64,000 nucleotides of DNA, from NCBI GenBank assembly GCA_913055875.1, contig CAJXJY010000005.1, positions 62,001-126,000 of the forward strand. Direction: 5' to 3'. Of this stretch, positions 54,640 to 62,286 are shown piece by piece. Below the pieces are notes generated by a model. It saw only the letters and a list, made by a program, of their open reading frames with translations, was not told the DNA's origin and made no database searches. Made by a program: the position numbers and the translations under genes. The first letter of the stretch is position 1. Each line of letters opens with the position of its first letter. The stretch is from an uncultured Altererythrobacter sp. GTDB taxonomy: Bacteria; Pseudomonadota; Alphaproteobacteria; Sphingomonadales; Sphingomonadaceae.

Positions 54640-54963
54640 TCAGTCCTTGCAATAGAGTTGGTAGAGCGTCGCCATCAGCGTTTCGACGCGCGGGTCGGCG
54701 ATCCGGTACCACAGCGCCTGCGACTCGCGGCGGAAGGTCGCGAGCCCCGCCGCGCGCAGCTTGGCGAGATGCTGCGACAGTGCCGATTGCGACAGGCCGA
54801 CCTCGAGCGCGAGATCGGACACGCGCATCTCGCCATGCTCGGCGAGCTTGCACATCACCATCAGCCGACGCTGGTTGCCGAGCGCGGACAGCAGGTCGGC
54901 GACCTCGGCGGCATGCCGCTCGAACGTCGCCATATCCATCGGAGGAGCGATCTTGTGTTTCAT
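54640..54963 (-). CDS. bigR: ArsR-family persulfide-responsive repressor, BigR/SqrR-like
   Basis: A 107-residue winged-helix regulator: 'ADLLSALGNQRRLMVMCKLA', 'VSDLALEVGLSQSALSQHLA' (recognition helix) and 'ALWYRIADPRVETLMATL'. Two cysteines, Cys38 and Cys105, sit where BigR, YgaV and SqrR form a di- or tetrasulfide that releases DNA; no metal site of classical ArsR is seen. A palindrome lies just upstream. It heads the bigR-rhodanese-TSUP unit, with the persulfide dioxygenase divergent. ATG 54963 preferred; a GTG at 54972 is in frame. Confidence 0.9.
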   Translation of the reverse strand: MKHKIAPPMDMATFERHAAEVADLLSALGNQRRLMVMCKLAEHGEMRVSDLALEVGLSQSALSQHLAKLRAAGLATFRRESQALWYRIADPRVETLMATLYQLYCKD

Positions 54964-54964
54964 A

Positions 54965-54998
54965 ATTAGCACTTGCTAATATAGTACTCGCTAATATA
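54965..54998. promoter_or_regulatory. Operator region of the BigR-type regulator
   Basis: ATTAGCA-CT-TGCTAAT (54965-54980) is a palindrome with seven-base arms. GCTAATATA (54975-54983) recurs exactly at 54990-54998, 15 bases on. AT-rich in a GC-rich context and placed between the divergent regulator and persulfide dioxygenase genes, it is the likely BigR binding site covering both promoters. Confidence 0.85.
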
Positions 54999-55021
54999 TG
55001 TCAAGCGCAAGGAGACCCGTT

Positions 55022-55900
55022 ATGACCCAGCCCGAAATCCGCGCCTTCTTCGACGAGCCGACCAATACGGTCAGCTATCTGGTGTCGGATCCCGCCACGC
55101 GCGCGGCGGCGGTGATCGATCCGGTGCTCGATTTCGACCTTGCCTCGGGAGAGGCCGATATCCGCTCGGCCGAGGCGATCCTCGCCGCCGCGCGCGAGGA
55201 AGGGCTCGCCGTCGAATGGGTGCTCGAAACGCATGCGCATGCCGACCACCTGACCGGCGCGCCCTTCATCAAGGCCGAAACCGGCGCGCGGATCGGTATC
55301 GGCGAGCACATCCGCGACGTGCAGAAGATTTTCCGCCCGGTCTTCGACGCCGGCGACCTCGCGGTCGACGGTTCGGATTTCGACCGGCTGTTCGCAGACG
55401 GCGAGGAATTCGCGCTCGGCGCGCTGACCGTGCGCGTGATGCACGTGCCCGGACACACCCCGGCCGATATCGCCTATCTGATCGGCGATGCGGCCTTCGT
55501 CGGCGACACGCTGTTTATGCCCGATTACGGCACCGCGCGCGCCGATTTCCCGGGCGGCGACGCGCGCCAGCTCTACCGCTCGATCCGCCGCCTGCTCGAA
55601 CTGCCGCCCGACACGCGGCTGTTCCTGTGCCACGACTACAAGGCGCCCGGACGCGACAGCTACGCGTGGGAGACCACCGTCGCCGAGCAGCGCGCGAACA
55701 GCGTCCATGTCCACGACGGGGTGACCGAGGACGCGTTCGTCGCCATGCGCGAGGCGCGCGACGCGGGCCTCGCCGTGCCGCGGCTGCTGCTGCCTTCGAT
55801 CCAGGTCAATATCCGCGCGGGGCGCTTTCCCCCCGCCGAGGCCAACGGCGTCTCCTACCTGCGCCTGCCGATCAAGCCGGTGCGGCGCGAGGTCGGCTGA
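55022..55900 (+). CDS. blh: MBL-fold persulfide dioxygenase (Blh/ETHE1-like)
   Basis: A 292-residue metallo-beta-lactamase-fold protein. Iron ligands are in 'ETHAHADHLTG', 'VMHVPGHTPADIAY', 'FVGDTLFMPDYGTARADFPG' and 'LFLCHDY'. The 'YGTARADFPGG' element is typical of the BigR-linked Blh branch of ETHE1, which oxidises glutathione persulfide to sulfite. AAGGAG precedes the ATG. It is divergent from the repressor across the shared operator and ends two bases from spt, read the other way. Confidence 0.92.
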   Translation: MTQPEIRAFFDEPTNTVSYLVSDPATRAAAVIDPVLDFDLASGEADIRSAEAILAAAREEGLAVEWVLETHAHADHLTGAPFIKAETGARIGIGEHIRDVQKIFRPVFDAGDLAVDGSDFDRLFADGEEFALGALTVRVMHVPGHTPADIAYLIGDAAFVGDTLFMPDYGTARADFPGGDARQLYRSIRRLLELPPDTRLFLCHDYKAPGRDSYAWETTVAEQRANSVHVHDGVTEDAFVAMREARDAGLAVPRLLLPSIQVNIRAGRFPPAEANGVSYLRLPIKPVRREVG

Positions 55901-55902
55901 GG

Positions 55903-57153
55903 TCAGATAATCCCGACCGCCTTGCCCGCGCGCTCGAACATGCCGAGGATGTCGCGCACCTCTTCCTCGCTGTGCTCCGCACACAGCGAGCAGCGCAGCA
56001 GCGTCATGTTGGCGGGCGTCGCCGGCGGGCGGGCGAGGTTGACGTATAGGCCTTCCTTCAACAGCGCCTCCCACATCGCGGCGCCCTTTTCGAGGTCGGG
56101 CATGATCACCGCGATGATCGCACTTTGCGGCTCCTCGGTGCCGAGTTCGAAGCCGAGCTCCCTGAGCCCCTTGTGCAGGTTCTTCGAATTCTCCCACAAA
56201 TGCGCGCGCTTGTTCGAGCCGTGCATCAGTTTGCGGATCGAGGTCGCCGCGGTGGCGACCACGCTCGGCGGCAGGCTGGCGGTGAAGACGTAGGGGCGGC
56301 ATACCAGCCGCATCACTTCGAACTTGGGATGGTTCGAAACGCAAAAGCCCCCGACCGTGCCGACGCTCTTGGAGAAGGTGCCGATGATGAAATCGACCTC
56401 GTCGATCACCCCGGCCTCCTCGACCACGCCGCGGCCGTGCTCGCCGATGAAGCCCATCGAATGCGCCTCGTCGACCAGCACCATCGCGCCGTTCTCCTTG
56501 GCGATCCGGACCATCTCCTTGAGCGGCGCGACATCGCCCAGCATCGAATAGACGCCCTCGAGCACGACCAGTCTGCCCGCGCCTTCCGGAATGCGCTTGA
56601 GGCGCTTTTCCATCGCGTCGATATCGTTGTGGCGGAACGGCACGATCTCGGCCTTGCCCATCGCGCAGCCGTCGTAGATCGAGGCGTGCGAATCGATATC
56701 GAGCACGACGTAGTCGCCCTTGCCCGCGATGGTGGAGATGATCCCGAGATTGGCCTGGTAGCCGGTCGAGAACACCATCGCGTGGTCCATCCCGTAGAAC
56801 TCGCGCAGCGCGTCCTCGCACTCCTTGTGGCCCTGGTACGTTCCGTTGAGCACGCGGCTGCCGGTGGTGCCGCTGCCGAAATCGGCCAGCGCCTGCTGGC
56901 CCGCCTCGACCACTTCGGGATCGAAGGTCATGCCCATGTAATTGTAGGTGCCGAGCAGGATCGTGTCGCGCCCGTTGCAGATCGCGCGGGTGGGAGAGAG
57001 CACCTTCTCCATCACCAGGTTGAACGGATCCTCCTGCCCGCTCGCGAGCAGGCCTTCGCGGATCGCGATGATATCGTCGAACTTGGAGAACAGGTCCTTG
57101 TCCCCGCCCTCGACCGGATCGGGCCGGTCGGGCTGGCTGATGCCTTCGCTCAT
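55903..57153 (-). CDS. spt: Serine palmitoyltransferase
   Basis: A 416-residue PLP enzyme of the alpha-oxoamine synthase family that condenses serine with palmitoyl thioester, the first step of sphingolipid synthesis. It is close to the soluble Sphingomonas enzyme: 'LLGTYNYMGMTFDPEVVEAG', 'DSHASIYDGC', 'LVDEAHSMGF' and the PLP lysine in 'GTFSKSVGTVGGF'; 'PYVFTASLPPSVVATA' also matches. The neighbouring acyl carrier protein gene lies five bases upstream, so the acyl donor is probably an ACP thioester. Confidence 0.95.
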   Translation of the reverse strand: MSEGISQPDRPDPVEGGDKDLFSKFDDIIAIREGLLASGQEDPFNLVMEKVLSPTRAICNGRDTILLGTYNYMGMTFDPEVVEAGQQALADFGSGTTGSRVLNGTYQGHKECEDALREFYGMDHAMVFSTGYQANLGIISTIAGKGDYVVLDIDSHASIYDGCAMGKAEIVPFRHNDIDAMEKRLKRIPEGAGRLVVLEGVYSMLGDVAPLKEMVRIAKENGAMVLVDEAHSMGFIGEHGRGVVEEAGVIDEVDFIIGTFSKSVGTVGGFCVSNHPKFEVMRLVCRPYVFTASLPPSVVATAATSIRKLMHGSNKRAHLWENSKNLHKGLRELGFELGTEEPQSAIIAVIMPDLEKGAAMWEALLKEGLYVNLARPPATPANMTLLRCSLCAEHSEEEVRDILGMFERAGKAVGII

Positions 57154-57158
57154 GCCGG

Positions 57159-57404
57159 TCAGTTCCCCGCGGCCTGTTTGTGGACCGCATCGACCAACTG
57201 GCCGTACTTTTCGATCTCGGCCTGCTGGTTCATGCTGATGATGATGTCGAACTCGTCCTCGATCGCGGCGACGAAATCCATCACCGTCAGGCTGTCGAAT
57301 TCGAGGTCGCCGGCGAAGGTGGTGTCCTCCCTGATCGCGACGCCCTTCTTGTTGAAGGGATCGATCAGCGAACGGATCTTGGCGTCGGTTTCGGCACGGT
57401 CCAT
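57159..57404 (-). CDS. Acyl carrier protein paired with serine palmitoyltransferase
   Basis: An 81-residue acyl carrier protein. The phosphopantetheine serine is in 'LEFDSLTVMDFV'; 'FAGDLEFDSL' and 'EDEFDIIISM' are family marks. It precedes spt by five bases on the same strand, an arrangement seen in sphingolipid-making alphaproteobacteria, where this ACP rather than CoA carries the acyl chain. ATG 57404 gives the normal length. Confidence 0.92.
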   Translation of the reverse strand: MDRAETDAKIRSLIDPFNKKGVAIREDTTFAGDLEFDSLTVMDFVAAIEDEFDIIISMNQQAEIEKYGQLVDAVHKQAAGN

Positions 57405-57545
57405 GGAAAATCCAGTCTGTCTCTTGCGGCGGGCGATGCCTGCCATGGCAATGCGGCGGCAAAGCGGCTCGCGGCCCTTCTTGTCAAGCATTGCCACAGG
57501 TGGCAGTCACGCATTTCGATGCGCGCAGGCAAGAGGAGCCATGCG

Positions 57546-58076
57546 ATGTCCGACACTGAAACACCGGCCGACGAGCCCACCACGACCTATTCGCCGCACG
57601 CGATCCACCTGATGCGCACCGCGCAGGTCAACACGCTCACGCTGTCGCAGATGGCCGACCAGAAGGCTTCGATCCTGATGGGGACGACCTTCCTCGTCTT
57701 CTCGCTTTCGGTAAGCCGCGCGCTGATCGGCGAGTTGCCGGTATCGCTCGCACTGCTGGCGCTGTTCTCGTTCCTCAGCTCGCTCTGCGCGGTGATCGCG
57801 GTGCTTCCTTCGTCGGGTGCTGCCCCGGCGGCCAGGCCGAACAAGCTGTTCTTCGGCCATTTCGCGCGGCGCGACGAGGAGGAGTGGACGGTGGACCTGC
57901 TGCGCGAGCTCGAGCAGGACGAGACCGTGTTCCGCACCATGGCGCGCGACATCTACCAGAACGGCACGGTGCTCCAGAAACGCAAATACCGCTTCCTCGG
58001 CTACGCCTACCGGATCTTCATTTTCGGGCTTTCGGTGACGCTGGTGGTGTTCGCGCTCGAGTGGCTGAAGAGTTAG
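57546..58076 (+). CDS. Pycsar effector-like membrane protein (PycTM / DUF5706)
   Basis: A 176-residue protein with the PycTM (DUF5706) pattern: 'RTAQVNTLTLSQMADQKASI' followed by two membrane helices ('LMGTTFLVFSLSV', 'VSLALLALFSFLSSLCAVI') and a C-terminal helix ('FIFGLSVTLVVFAL'). In Pycsar defence systems such proteins damage the membrane when they sense cyclic pyrimidine nucleotides. No nucleotide cyclase is within the window, so this is either a solitary effector or a housekeeping homolog. GAGGAG lies upstream of the ATG. Divergent from acp-spt. Confidence 0.82.
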   Translation: MSDTETPADEPTTTYSPHAIHLMRTAQVNTLTLSQMADQKASILMGTTFLVFSLSVSRALIGELPVSLALLALFSFLSSLCAVIAVLPSSGAAPAARPNKLFFGHFARRDEEEWTVDLLRELEQDETVFRTMARDIYQNGTVLQKRKYRFLGYAYRIFIFGLSVTLVVFALEWLKS

Positions 58077-58376
58077 GTGAAGGGCGCTTCTGTTTTCCGG
58101 CGGTAAGAGGCCTTGTTGCGTGCGGTCAGGACCTCCGTCCTGACCTTGCTGTTCCATCCCACGCCCCCACCCGGGTTTGTTTGCTGGCGGTGACGCGGCC
58201 TGTCGCAACTTGGCAAGCATCGGACCGCCAGGAGCGGGCTGGTGCCGGGCGCAGGGCAGCGCGAAGCGATGCCCGAATAGACGCCATAAAACGTGCCGGG
58301 TGGGGGAGTAGGCCGGTGCCGCTCCCGGTTGTCCGACGACTGCCAGACAGCGACAGGTAGCCAGACCGCCGGAAAG
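58077..58376. repeat. Structured non-coding element between the PycTM-like gene and divK
   Basis: About 300 bases without a credible gene. It starts with TTGTTGCGTGCGG, then the hairpin GGTCAGGA-CCTCCG-TCCTGACC (58124-58145). Arms CCCCCACCCGG (58164-58174) and CCGGGTGGGGG (58296-58306) bracket a 120-base core with inner stems (GGCGGT...ACCGCC near 58186-58235). The opening words recur at 63971-64000. It looks like a compound repeat element or structured RNA; no known RNA family was recognised. Confidence 0.6.
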
Positions 58377-58745
58377 CTAAAGCAACCCCTTCACCGCCGC
58401 CATGAACGGCCCGATCGAGACCGGTTTCGCCAGATAATCCGCCGCGCCCGCCGCTCGGATGCGGTCCTCGTCGCCCTTGCCGGCATAGGCGGTCACCGCG
58501 AGCACCGGCGTATCGCGCAAGGCGGCGTCGCGCTTGATCGCCGCGATCAGGTCGAGGCCGGAGACGTTGGGCAGCTGGATATCCATGATCACCAGGTCGG
58601 GCGCGAAGGCGCGCGCGGCGTTGAGCACCAGTTCGCCGTCGGCGGCGGGCTCGACCTCGAAGCCGTTCGCGCGCAGCACGTCGCAGAACAATTTCCGGTT
58701 CAGATCGTTGTCCTCGACAACCAGTATTTTGCTTGCCACTGCCAT
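58377..58745 (-). CDS. Single-domain response regulator, DivK-like
   Basis: A 122-residue receiver domain with no output domain. Phosphoacceptor Asp is in 'LVIMDIQLPNVSG', acidic pair in 'LVVEDNDLNRKLF', then 'VLAVTAYAGKGDEDRI' (Thr) and 'AADYLAKPVS' (Lys). The sequence closely follows DivK of alphaproteobacteria, which drives the CckA-CtrA cell-cycle pathway. CtrA also governs GTA expression in Rhodobacter, though not shown here. Divergent from the DUF3572 gene by 55 bases. Confidence 0.9.
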   Translation of the reverse strand: MAVASKILVVEDNDLNRKLFCDVLRANGFEVEPAADGELVLNAARAFAPDLVIMDIQLPNVSGLDLIAAIKRDAALRDTPVLAVTAYAGKGDEDRIRAAGAADYLAKPVSIGPFMAAVKGLL

Positions 58746-58800
58746 TTCCCGAGCTTCGAGCGGTTCACATTCGCACCGCCCGCTCTATGTTCCGCGAAGG

Positions 58801-59109
58801 ATGCTGACAATTCCGCACGACACCAAATCCCCTGAACACCGGGCAGGCGAACACCATTCGGGCGATCCCGACACGCTGGCGCTCAACGCGCTCGGCTGGG
58901 TGCTGGCGGACGAGCAGCGCGGCGAGCGGCTGCTCTCGCTGACCGGACTCGACGCCGCAACGCTGCGCGACCATTTGACCGAACCGGCGACGCTCGCCGC
59001 GGTGCTCGAATTCCTCGTCAATCACGAGCCCGACCTCGTGCTCGCCGCCGATGCGCTCGGCTGTACGCCCGAGCAGCTGGTCGAAGCCCATCGGAAGCTG
59101 TCGTCGTGA
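58801..59109 (+). CDS. DUF3572 family protein
   Basis: A 102-residue alphaproteobacterial protein of DUF3572: 'LALNALGWVLADEQRGERLL' and 'VLEFLVNHEPDLVLAADALG'. Predicted all-helical and acidic; function unknown. It commonly lies beside divK in sphingomonads. The HAD-like gene starts on its last codons (GTGA), so translation is coupled. Confidence 0.88.
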   Translation: MLTIPHDTKSPEHRAGEHHSGDPDTLALNALGWVLADEQRGERLLSLTGLDAATLRDHLTEPATLAAVLEFLVNHEPDLVLAADALGCTPEQLVEAHRKLSS

Positions 59110-59741
59110 GTCGCCCTCTGGTGGTCTCCGATTGCGACGAGGTGCTGCTGCACATGGTCGCGCCGTTTCGCGACTGGCTCGGCGAAAGCCAGGGCGTCAC
59201 CTTCCGCATGGAAGGCAACAATTTCGCCAAGGCGATGCGCTGGACCGAGAACGGCGAGCCGGTCTGCGAGAAGGACATCTGGCGGCTGCTCGGAGGGTTC
59301 TTCGACAGCGAGATGCACCGCCAGCTCCCGATCGAGGGCGCGGTGCGGGGTATCAATACGCTCGCCGAGCACGCCGACGTGGTAATCCTGACCAATCTCA
59401 ACGACGAACGGCAGCAGAACCGCGCCAGGCAGCTCGCCGAACACGGCATCCATGCGCGCGTCTACACCAACCAGGGCCCGAAAGGGCCGGCGCTGGCGGG
59501 CATTCTCGACGAATATGCGCCCAGCCGCGCGATCTTCATCGACGACCTGCCGCAGCATCACCTGTCGGCGGCCGAGACGGTGCCGCATGTCCGCCGCCTG
59601 CACCTGTGCGGCGAACCGATGATCGCCCCGCATATCGACTGTGCGCACGCCCAGGGGCATGCGCATGCGCGGATCGACATGTGGAGCGAGGCGCTGCCGT
59701 GGCTGCTCGGCGAATTGCAGCACGAGGAGGAACAGGCATGA
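59106..59741 (+). CDS. HAD-superfamily hydrolase
   Basis: A 211-residue HAD-fold protein. Motif I is 'VVSDCDEVL' (Asp nucleophile, acid Asp two residues on), motif II 'VILTNLNDE' and motif IV 'AIFIDDLPQHH'. Probably a phosphatase of unknown substrate. It starts with GTG at 59106, overlapping the preceding stop; no ATG is nearby. Coupled by ATGA to the RidA gene after it. Confidence 0.85.
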   Translation: MSRPLVVSDCDEVLLHMVAPFRDWLGESQGVTFRMEGNNFAKAMRWTENGEPVCEKDIWRLLGGFFDSEMHRQLPIEGAVRGINTLAEHADVVILTNLNDERQQNRARQLAEHGIHARVYTNQGPKGPALAGILDEYAPSRAIFIDDLPQHHLSAAETVPHVRRLHLCGEPMIAPHIDCAHAQGHAHARIDMWSEALPWLLGELQHEEEQA

Positions 59742-60199
59742 CCATCGAAGCGAGACTGAAGAAGCTGGGCATCGTGCTGCCCGAAGCCGCAGCCCCGGTA
59801 GCGAGCTACGTGCCCGTGGTGGTGCAGGGCGGCTTCGCGCATGTCTCGGGCCAGCTACCGTTCGTCGATGGCGAGCTGGTGACCGGGCGGCTGGGCGAAG
59901 ACGTGTCGCTCGAAGACGGCATCGCTGCGGCGCGCGCTTGCGGGCTGATGATCCTCGCGCAATTGAAGGCCGCGCTGATCCCGCTCGAGCGGGTCGAGCG
60001 CGTGGTCAAGCTTGGCGCCTTCGTCAATTCGACGGCGGATTTCACCGACCAGCCCAAGGTCGCCAACGGCGCTTCGGAGCTGATGTTCGACGTGTTCGGC
60101 GAAGTCGGCCGCCATGCCCGCGCCGCGGTCGGTGTATCGGCGCTGCCGCTGGGTGCCGCGGTCGAAGTGGATGCGATCATTGCTGTCGGGACTGATTGA
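59738..60199 (+). CDS. RidA family protein
   Basis: A 153-residue protein of the RidA/YjgF family (longer TdcF-like branch): 'PVVVQGGFAHVSGQLPFVDG', 'ARACGLMILAQLKAAL' and 'ARAAVGVSALPLGAAVEVDA', the last with the conserved Arg that binds the imine substrate. RidA hydrolyses reactive enamines to ketones. It overlaps the HAD gene (ATGA at 59738-59741) and the glycerophosphodiesterase gene after it. Confidence 0.92.
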   Translation: MTIEARLKKLGIVLPEAAAPVASYVPVVVQGGFAHVSGQLPFVDGELVTGRLGEDVSLEDGIAAARACGLMILAQLKAALIPLERVERVVKLGAFVNSTADFTDQPKVANGASELMFDVFGEVGRHARAAVGVSALPLGAAVEVDAIIAVGTD

Positions 60200-60944
60200 C
60201 GGCTGGCTTTCGGCGCCTCCGCCGCGCGAACGCGTCGCGTGGCTCGGCCAGTGGCGCTACGCGCATCGCGGATTGCATGGCGCGGACGCGGTGGAGAATT
60301 CGCCCGCCGCTTTCGCGCTGGCGATCGAGGCCGGGCTCGGGATCGAATGCGATATCCAGCGCAGCGCGGACAAGCGTGCGATGGTGTTCCACGACTGGGA
60401 GCTCGACCGGCTGACCGGCGAGAAAGGCGCGGTCGGCGCGCGCAGCGCCGCTGAACTCGAAACTATCGCGCTGACCGATAGCGAGGATCGGATCGCGACG
60501 CTTGATGCCGTACTCGAGCAGGTCGCGGGCCGAGTGCCGCTGCTGATCGAGATCAAGTCGAAGCGCGAGAAACGCGTCGGGCCGGTCTGCCTCGCGGTGC
60601 GGCGCGCGCTCGAAGGCTATACCGGGCTCCACGCGGTGATGAGCTTCGATCCGCGGATCCCGCGCTGGTTCGCGCGCCAGTCGCCGCGCACATTGCGCGG
60701 GCTGGTGGTGAGCGAAGAGGGCAAAAAGGGCTTCAAGGGTGCGTGGGAGCGCCACGCGGCGCTGCGCCATGCGCGGCCCGATTTCCTCGCCTGCGATATC
60801 CGCGACCTGCCGAGCCGCTTCGCCGCCGCGCAGCGCAGGCGCGGCCTGCCGGTGCTGAGCTGGACCGTGCGCAGCCCCGAATTGCGCGAGCGCGCCGCCG
60901 AACACGCCGACGCGCCGATCGCCGAGGGGGAGGGGCTATCCTGA
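60171..60944 (+). CDS. Glycerophosphodiester phosphodiesterase family protein
   Basis: A 257-residue GDPD-type TIM-barrel enzyme that splits glycerophosphodiesters. Catalytic motifs: 'YAHRGLHGADAVENSPAAF' (His, Arg, Glu), 'GIECDIQRSADKRAMVFHDW' (Glu/Asp metal ligands and second His), 'VPLLIEIKSK'. No signal peptide, so it acts in the cytoplasm. It overlaps the RidA gene by 29 bases from the ATG at 60171; a TTG at 60180 is an alternative. Ends before a family A palindrome. Confidence 0.9.
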   Translation: MRSLLSGLIDGWLSAPPPRERVAWLGQWRYAHRGLHGADAVENSPAAFALAIEAGLGIECDIQRSADKRAMVFHDWELDRLTGEKGAVGARSAAELETIALTDSEDRIATLDAVLEQVAGRVPLLIEIKSKREKRVGPVCLAVRRALEGYTGLHAVMSFDPRIPRWFARQSPRTLRGLVVSEEGKKGFKGAWERHAALRHARPDFLACDIRDLPSRFAAAQRRRGLPVLSWTVRSPELRERAAEHADAPIAEGEGLS

Positions 60945-60956
60945 TCGTACCCACCT

Positions 60957-61022
60957 CCGTTCGTGTCGAGCGCAGTCGAGACACCGGGGGCCGCGTGTCT
61001 CGACTGCGCTCGACATGAACGG
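60957..61022. repeat. Palindromic repeat, family A, copy 3
   Basis: Arms of 28 bases at 60957-60984 and 60995-61022 with one mismatch and a 10-base loop. The mismatch, C to T in the right arm, turns CGACACGAACGG into CGACATGAACGG and creates the ATG (61015) used by the next gene. Confidence 0.93.
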
Positions 61023-62169
61023 GACGGATGAGAGCGGTTCTCTGACGGCCCGGCTCGCCGGCTCGGTCGGCGAAATCGACGCCGCGGAATGGGATCGGCT
61101 GGCGGGCAGCGACAACCCGTTCGTGTCGCACGCCTTCCTCACCGCGCTGGAGGATTCGGGCAGTGTAGGCCCCGGCACCGGCTGGCAGCCCGCGCCGATC
61201 GTGATCGAGGATGCGGACGGCGCGTTGCTCGCCGCGATGCCTGCCTATGCCAAGGGTCACAGCCAGGGCGAATACGTGTTCGACCATGCCTGGGCCGACG
61301 CCTACGAGCGTGCGGGCGGGCGCTACTATCCCAAGCTGCAGGTCTCGGTGCCGTTCACCCCGGCAACCGGCCCGCGGCTGCTGCTGTCGGACGAGCGCTA
61401 CGCCGCCGGGCTACTGCACGCCGCCGAGCAGGTGTGCCACGGCAACGGGTTTTCCTCCGCCCATGCCACTTTCATCGCCGACGGGCAGTTGCCGCTGTTC
61501 GAGCAGGCCGGCTGGCTGCCGCGCAGCGATATCCAGTTCCACTGGAGCAATCGCGGATACGGCGATTTCGACGACTTCCTCGCCTCGCTCGCCTCGCGCA
61601 AGCGCAGGGCGATCCGCAAGGAGCGCGCCGCGGCGCAGGGTGCGGTCGAGATCCGCCGGTTGCGCGGCGCGGAGATCGCGCCCGAGCACTGGGATGCGTT
61701 CTGGCTGTTCTACCAGGATACCGGCGCGCGCAAATGGGGCACGCCCTATCTGACCCGCGCGGCGTTCGACCTGTTCGCGGAGCGGATGGGGGAGAAACTG
61801 CTGCTGGTGCTCGCCTTCGCCGAGGGCGAGCCGATCGCGGGGGCGCTCAATTTCATCGGCACCGAAGCGCTCTACGGACGCTATTGGGGCTGCACGCGCG
61901 ACGTGCGCTTCCTGCATTTCGAGCTGTGCTATTACCAGGCGATCGACGCGGCGACCGAACTCGGCCTGCAGCGGGTCGAGGCCGGGGCGCAGGGCGGGCA
62001 CAAGCTCGCGCGCGGCTACGAGCCGGTCCGGACATGGTCGGCGCACTGGATCGCCGATCCGGGCTTCCGCGCGGCGGTGTCCGAGTTCCTCGAACGCGAG
62101 CGCGCCGGCGTGTCGGTCGACCAAGGTTATCTGGCCGAACGGATGCCGTTCAAAAAATCGTCATCCTGA
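61015..62169 (+). CDS. FemAB/GNAT-like protein, DUF482 (peptidogalycan family)
   Basis: A 384-residue protein of the DUF482 family with two GNAT-like acetyltransferase folds, related to FemAB and methicillin-resistance aminoacyl transferases. Marks: 'ANPFVSHAFL'-like 'SDNPFVSHAFLTALEDSGS', 'LLAAMPAYAKGHSQGEYVFD', 'RKRRAIRKERAAA', 'GALNFIGTEALYGRYWGC' and 'GAQGGHKLARGYEPVRTWS'. Function unproven; cell-envelope work is likely. Its ATG lies in palindrome A and its TGA in the hairpin at 62164-62181. It reads from the GDPD gene in the same direction. Confidence 0.88.
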   Translation: MNGTDESGSLTARLAGSVGEIDAAEWDRLAGSDNPFVSHAFLTALEDSGSVGPGTGWQPAPIVIEDADGALLAAMPAYAKGHSQGEYVFDHAWADAYERAGGRYYPKLQVSVPFTPATGPRLLLSDERYAAGLLHAAEQVCHGNGFSSAHATFIADGQLPLFEQAGWLPRSDIQFHWSNRGYGDFDDFLASLASRKRRAIRKERAAAQGAVEIRRLRGAEIAPEHWDAFWLFYQDTGARKWGTPYLTRAAFDLFAERMGEKLLLVLAFAEGEPIAGALNFIGTEALYGRYWGCTRDVRFLHFELCYYQAIDAATELGLQRVEAGAQGGHKLARGYEPVRTWSAHWIADPGFRAAVSEFLERERAGVSVDQGYLAERMPFKKSSS

Positions 62170-62285
62170 CGAAAGTCAGGACCTTTCTCAGCCTAGAAAT
62201 GGATTTGCCTGAGATTCCCGCTTGCCCGAATGGCAGTTTATCCAGAGCGGCTGGCTTGCCAGCCAGCCGAAGGGGGGAATGACGG
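62155..62285. repeat. Palindromic element, family H
   Basis: It begins with TCCTGAC-GAAA-GTCAGGA (62164-62181), a hairpin with a GNRA-type loop that contains the stop codon of the preceding gene. A second hairpin, GGCTGG-CTTG-CCAGCC, lies at 62250-62266, and the end reads GGGGAATGACGG, pairing loosely with the CGTCATCC at the start. The 'CATCCTGACGAAAGTCAGGA' word is a common alphaproteobacterial repeat. Confidence 0.8.
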
Positions 62286-62286
62286 G

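Noticed and set aside
58164-58306. RNase P, SRP or tmRNA gene
   Set aside because: None of the conserved core words of these RNAs was seen; it is left as an unassigned structured element.
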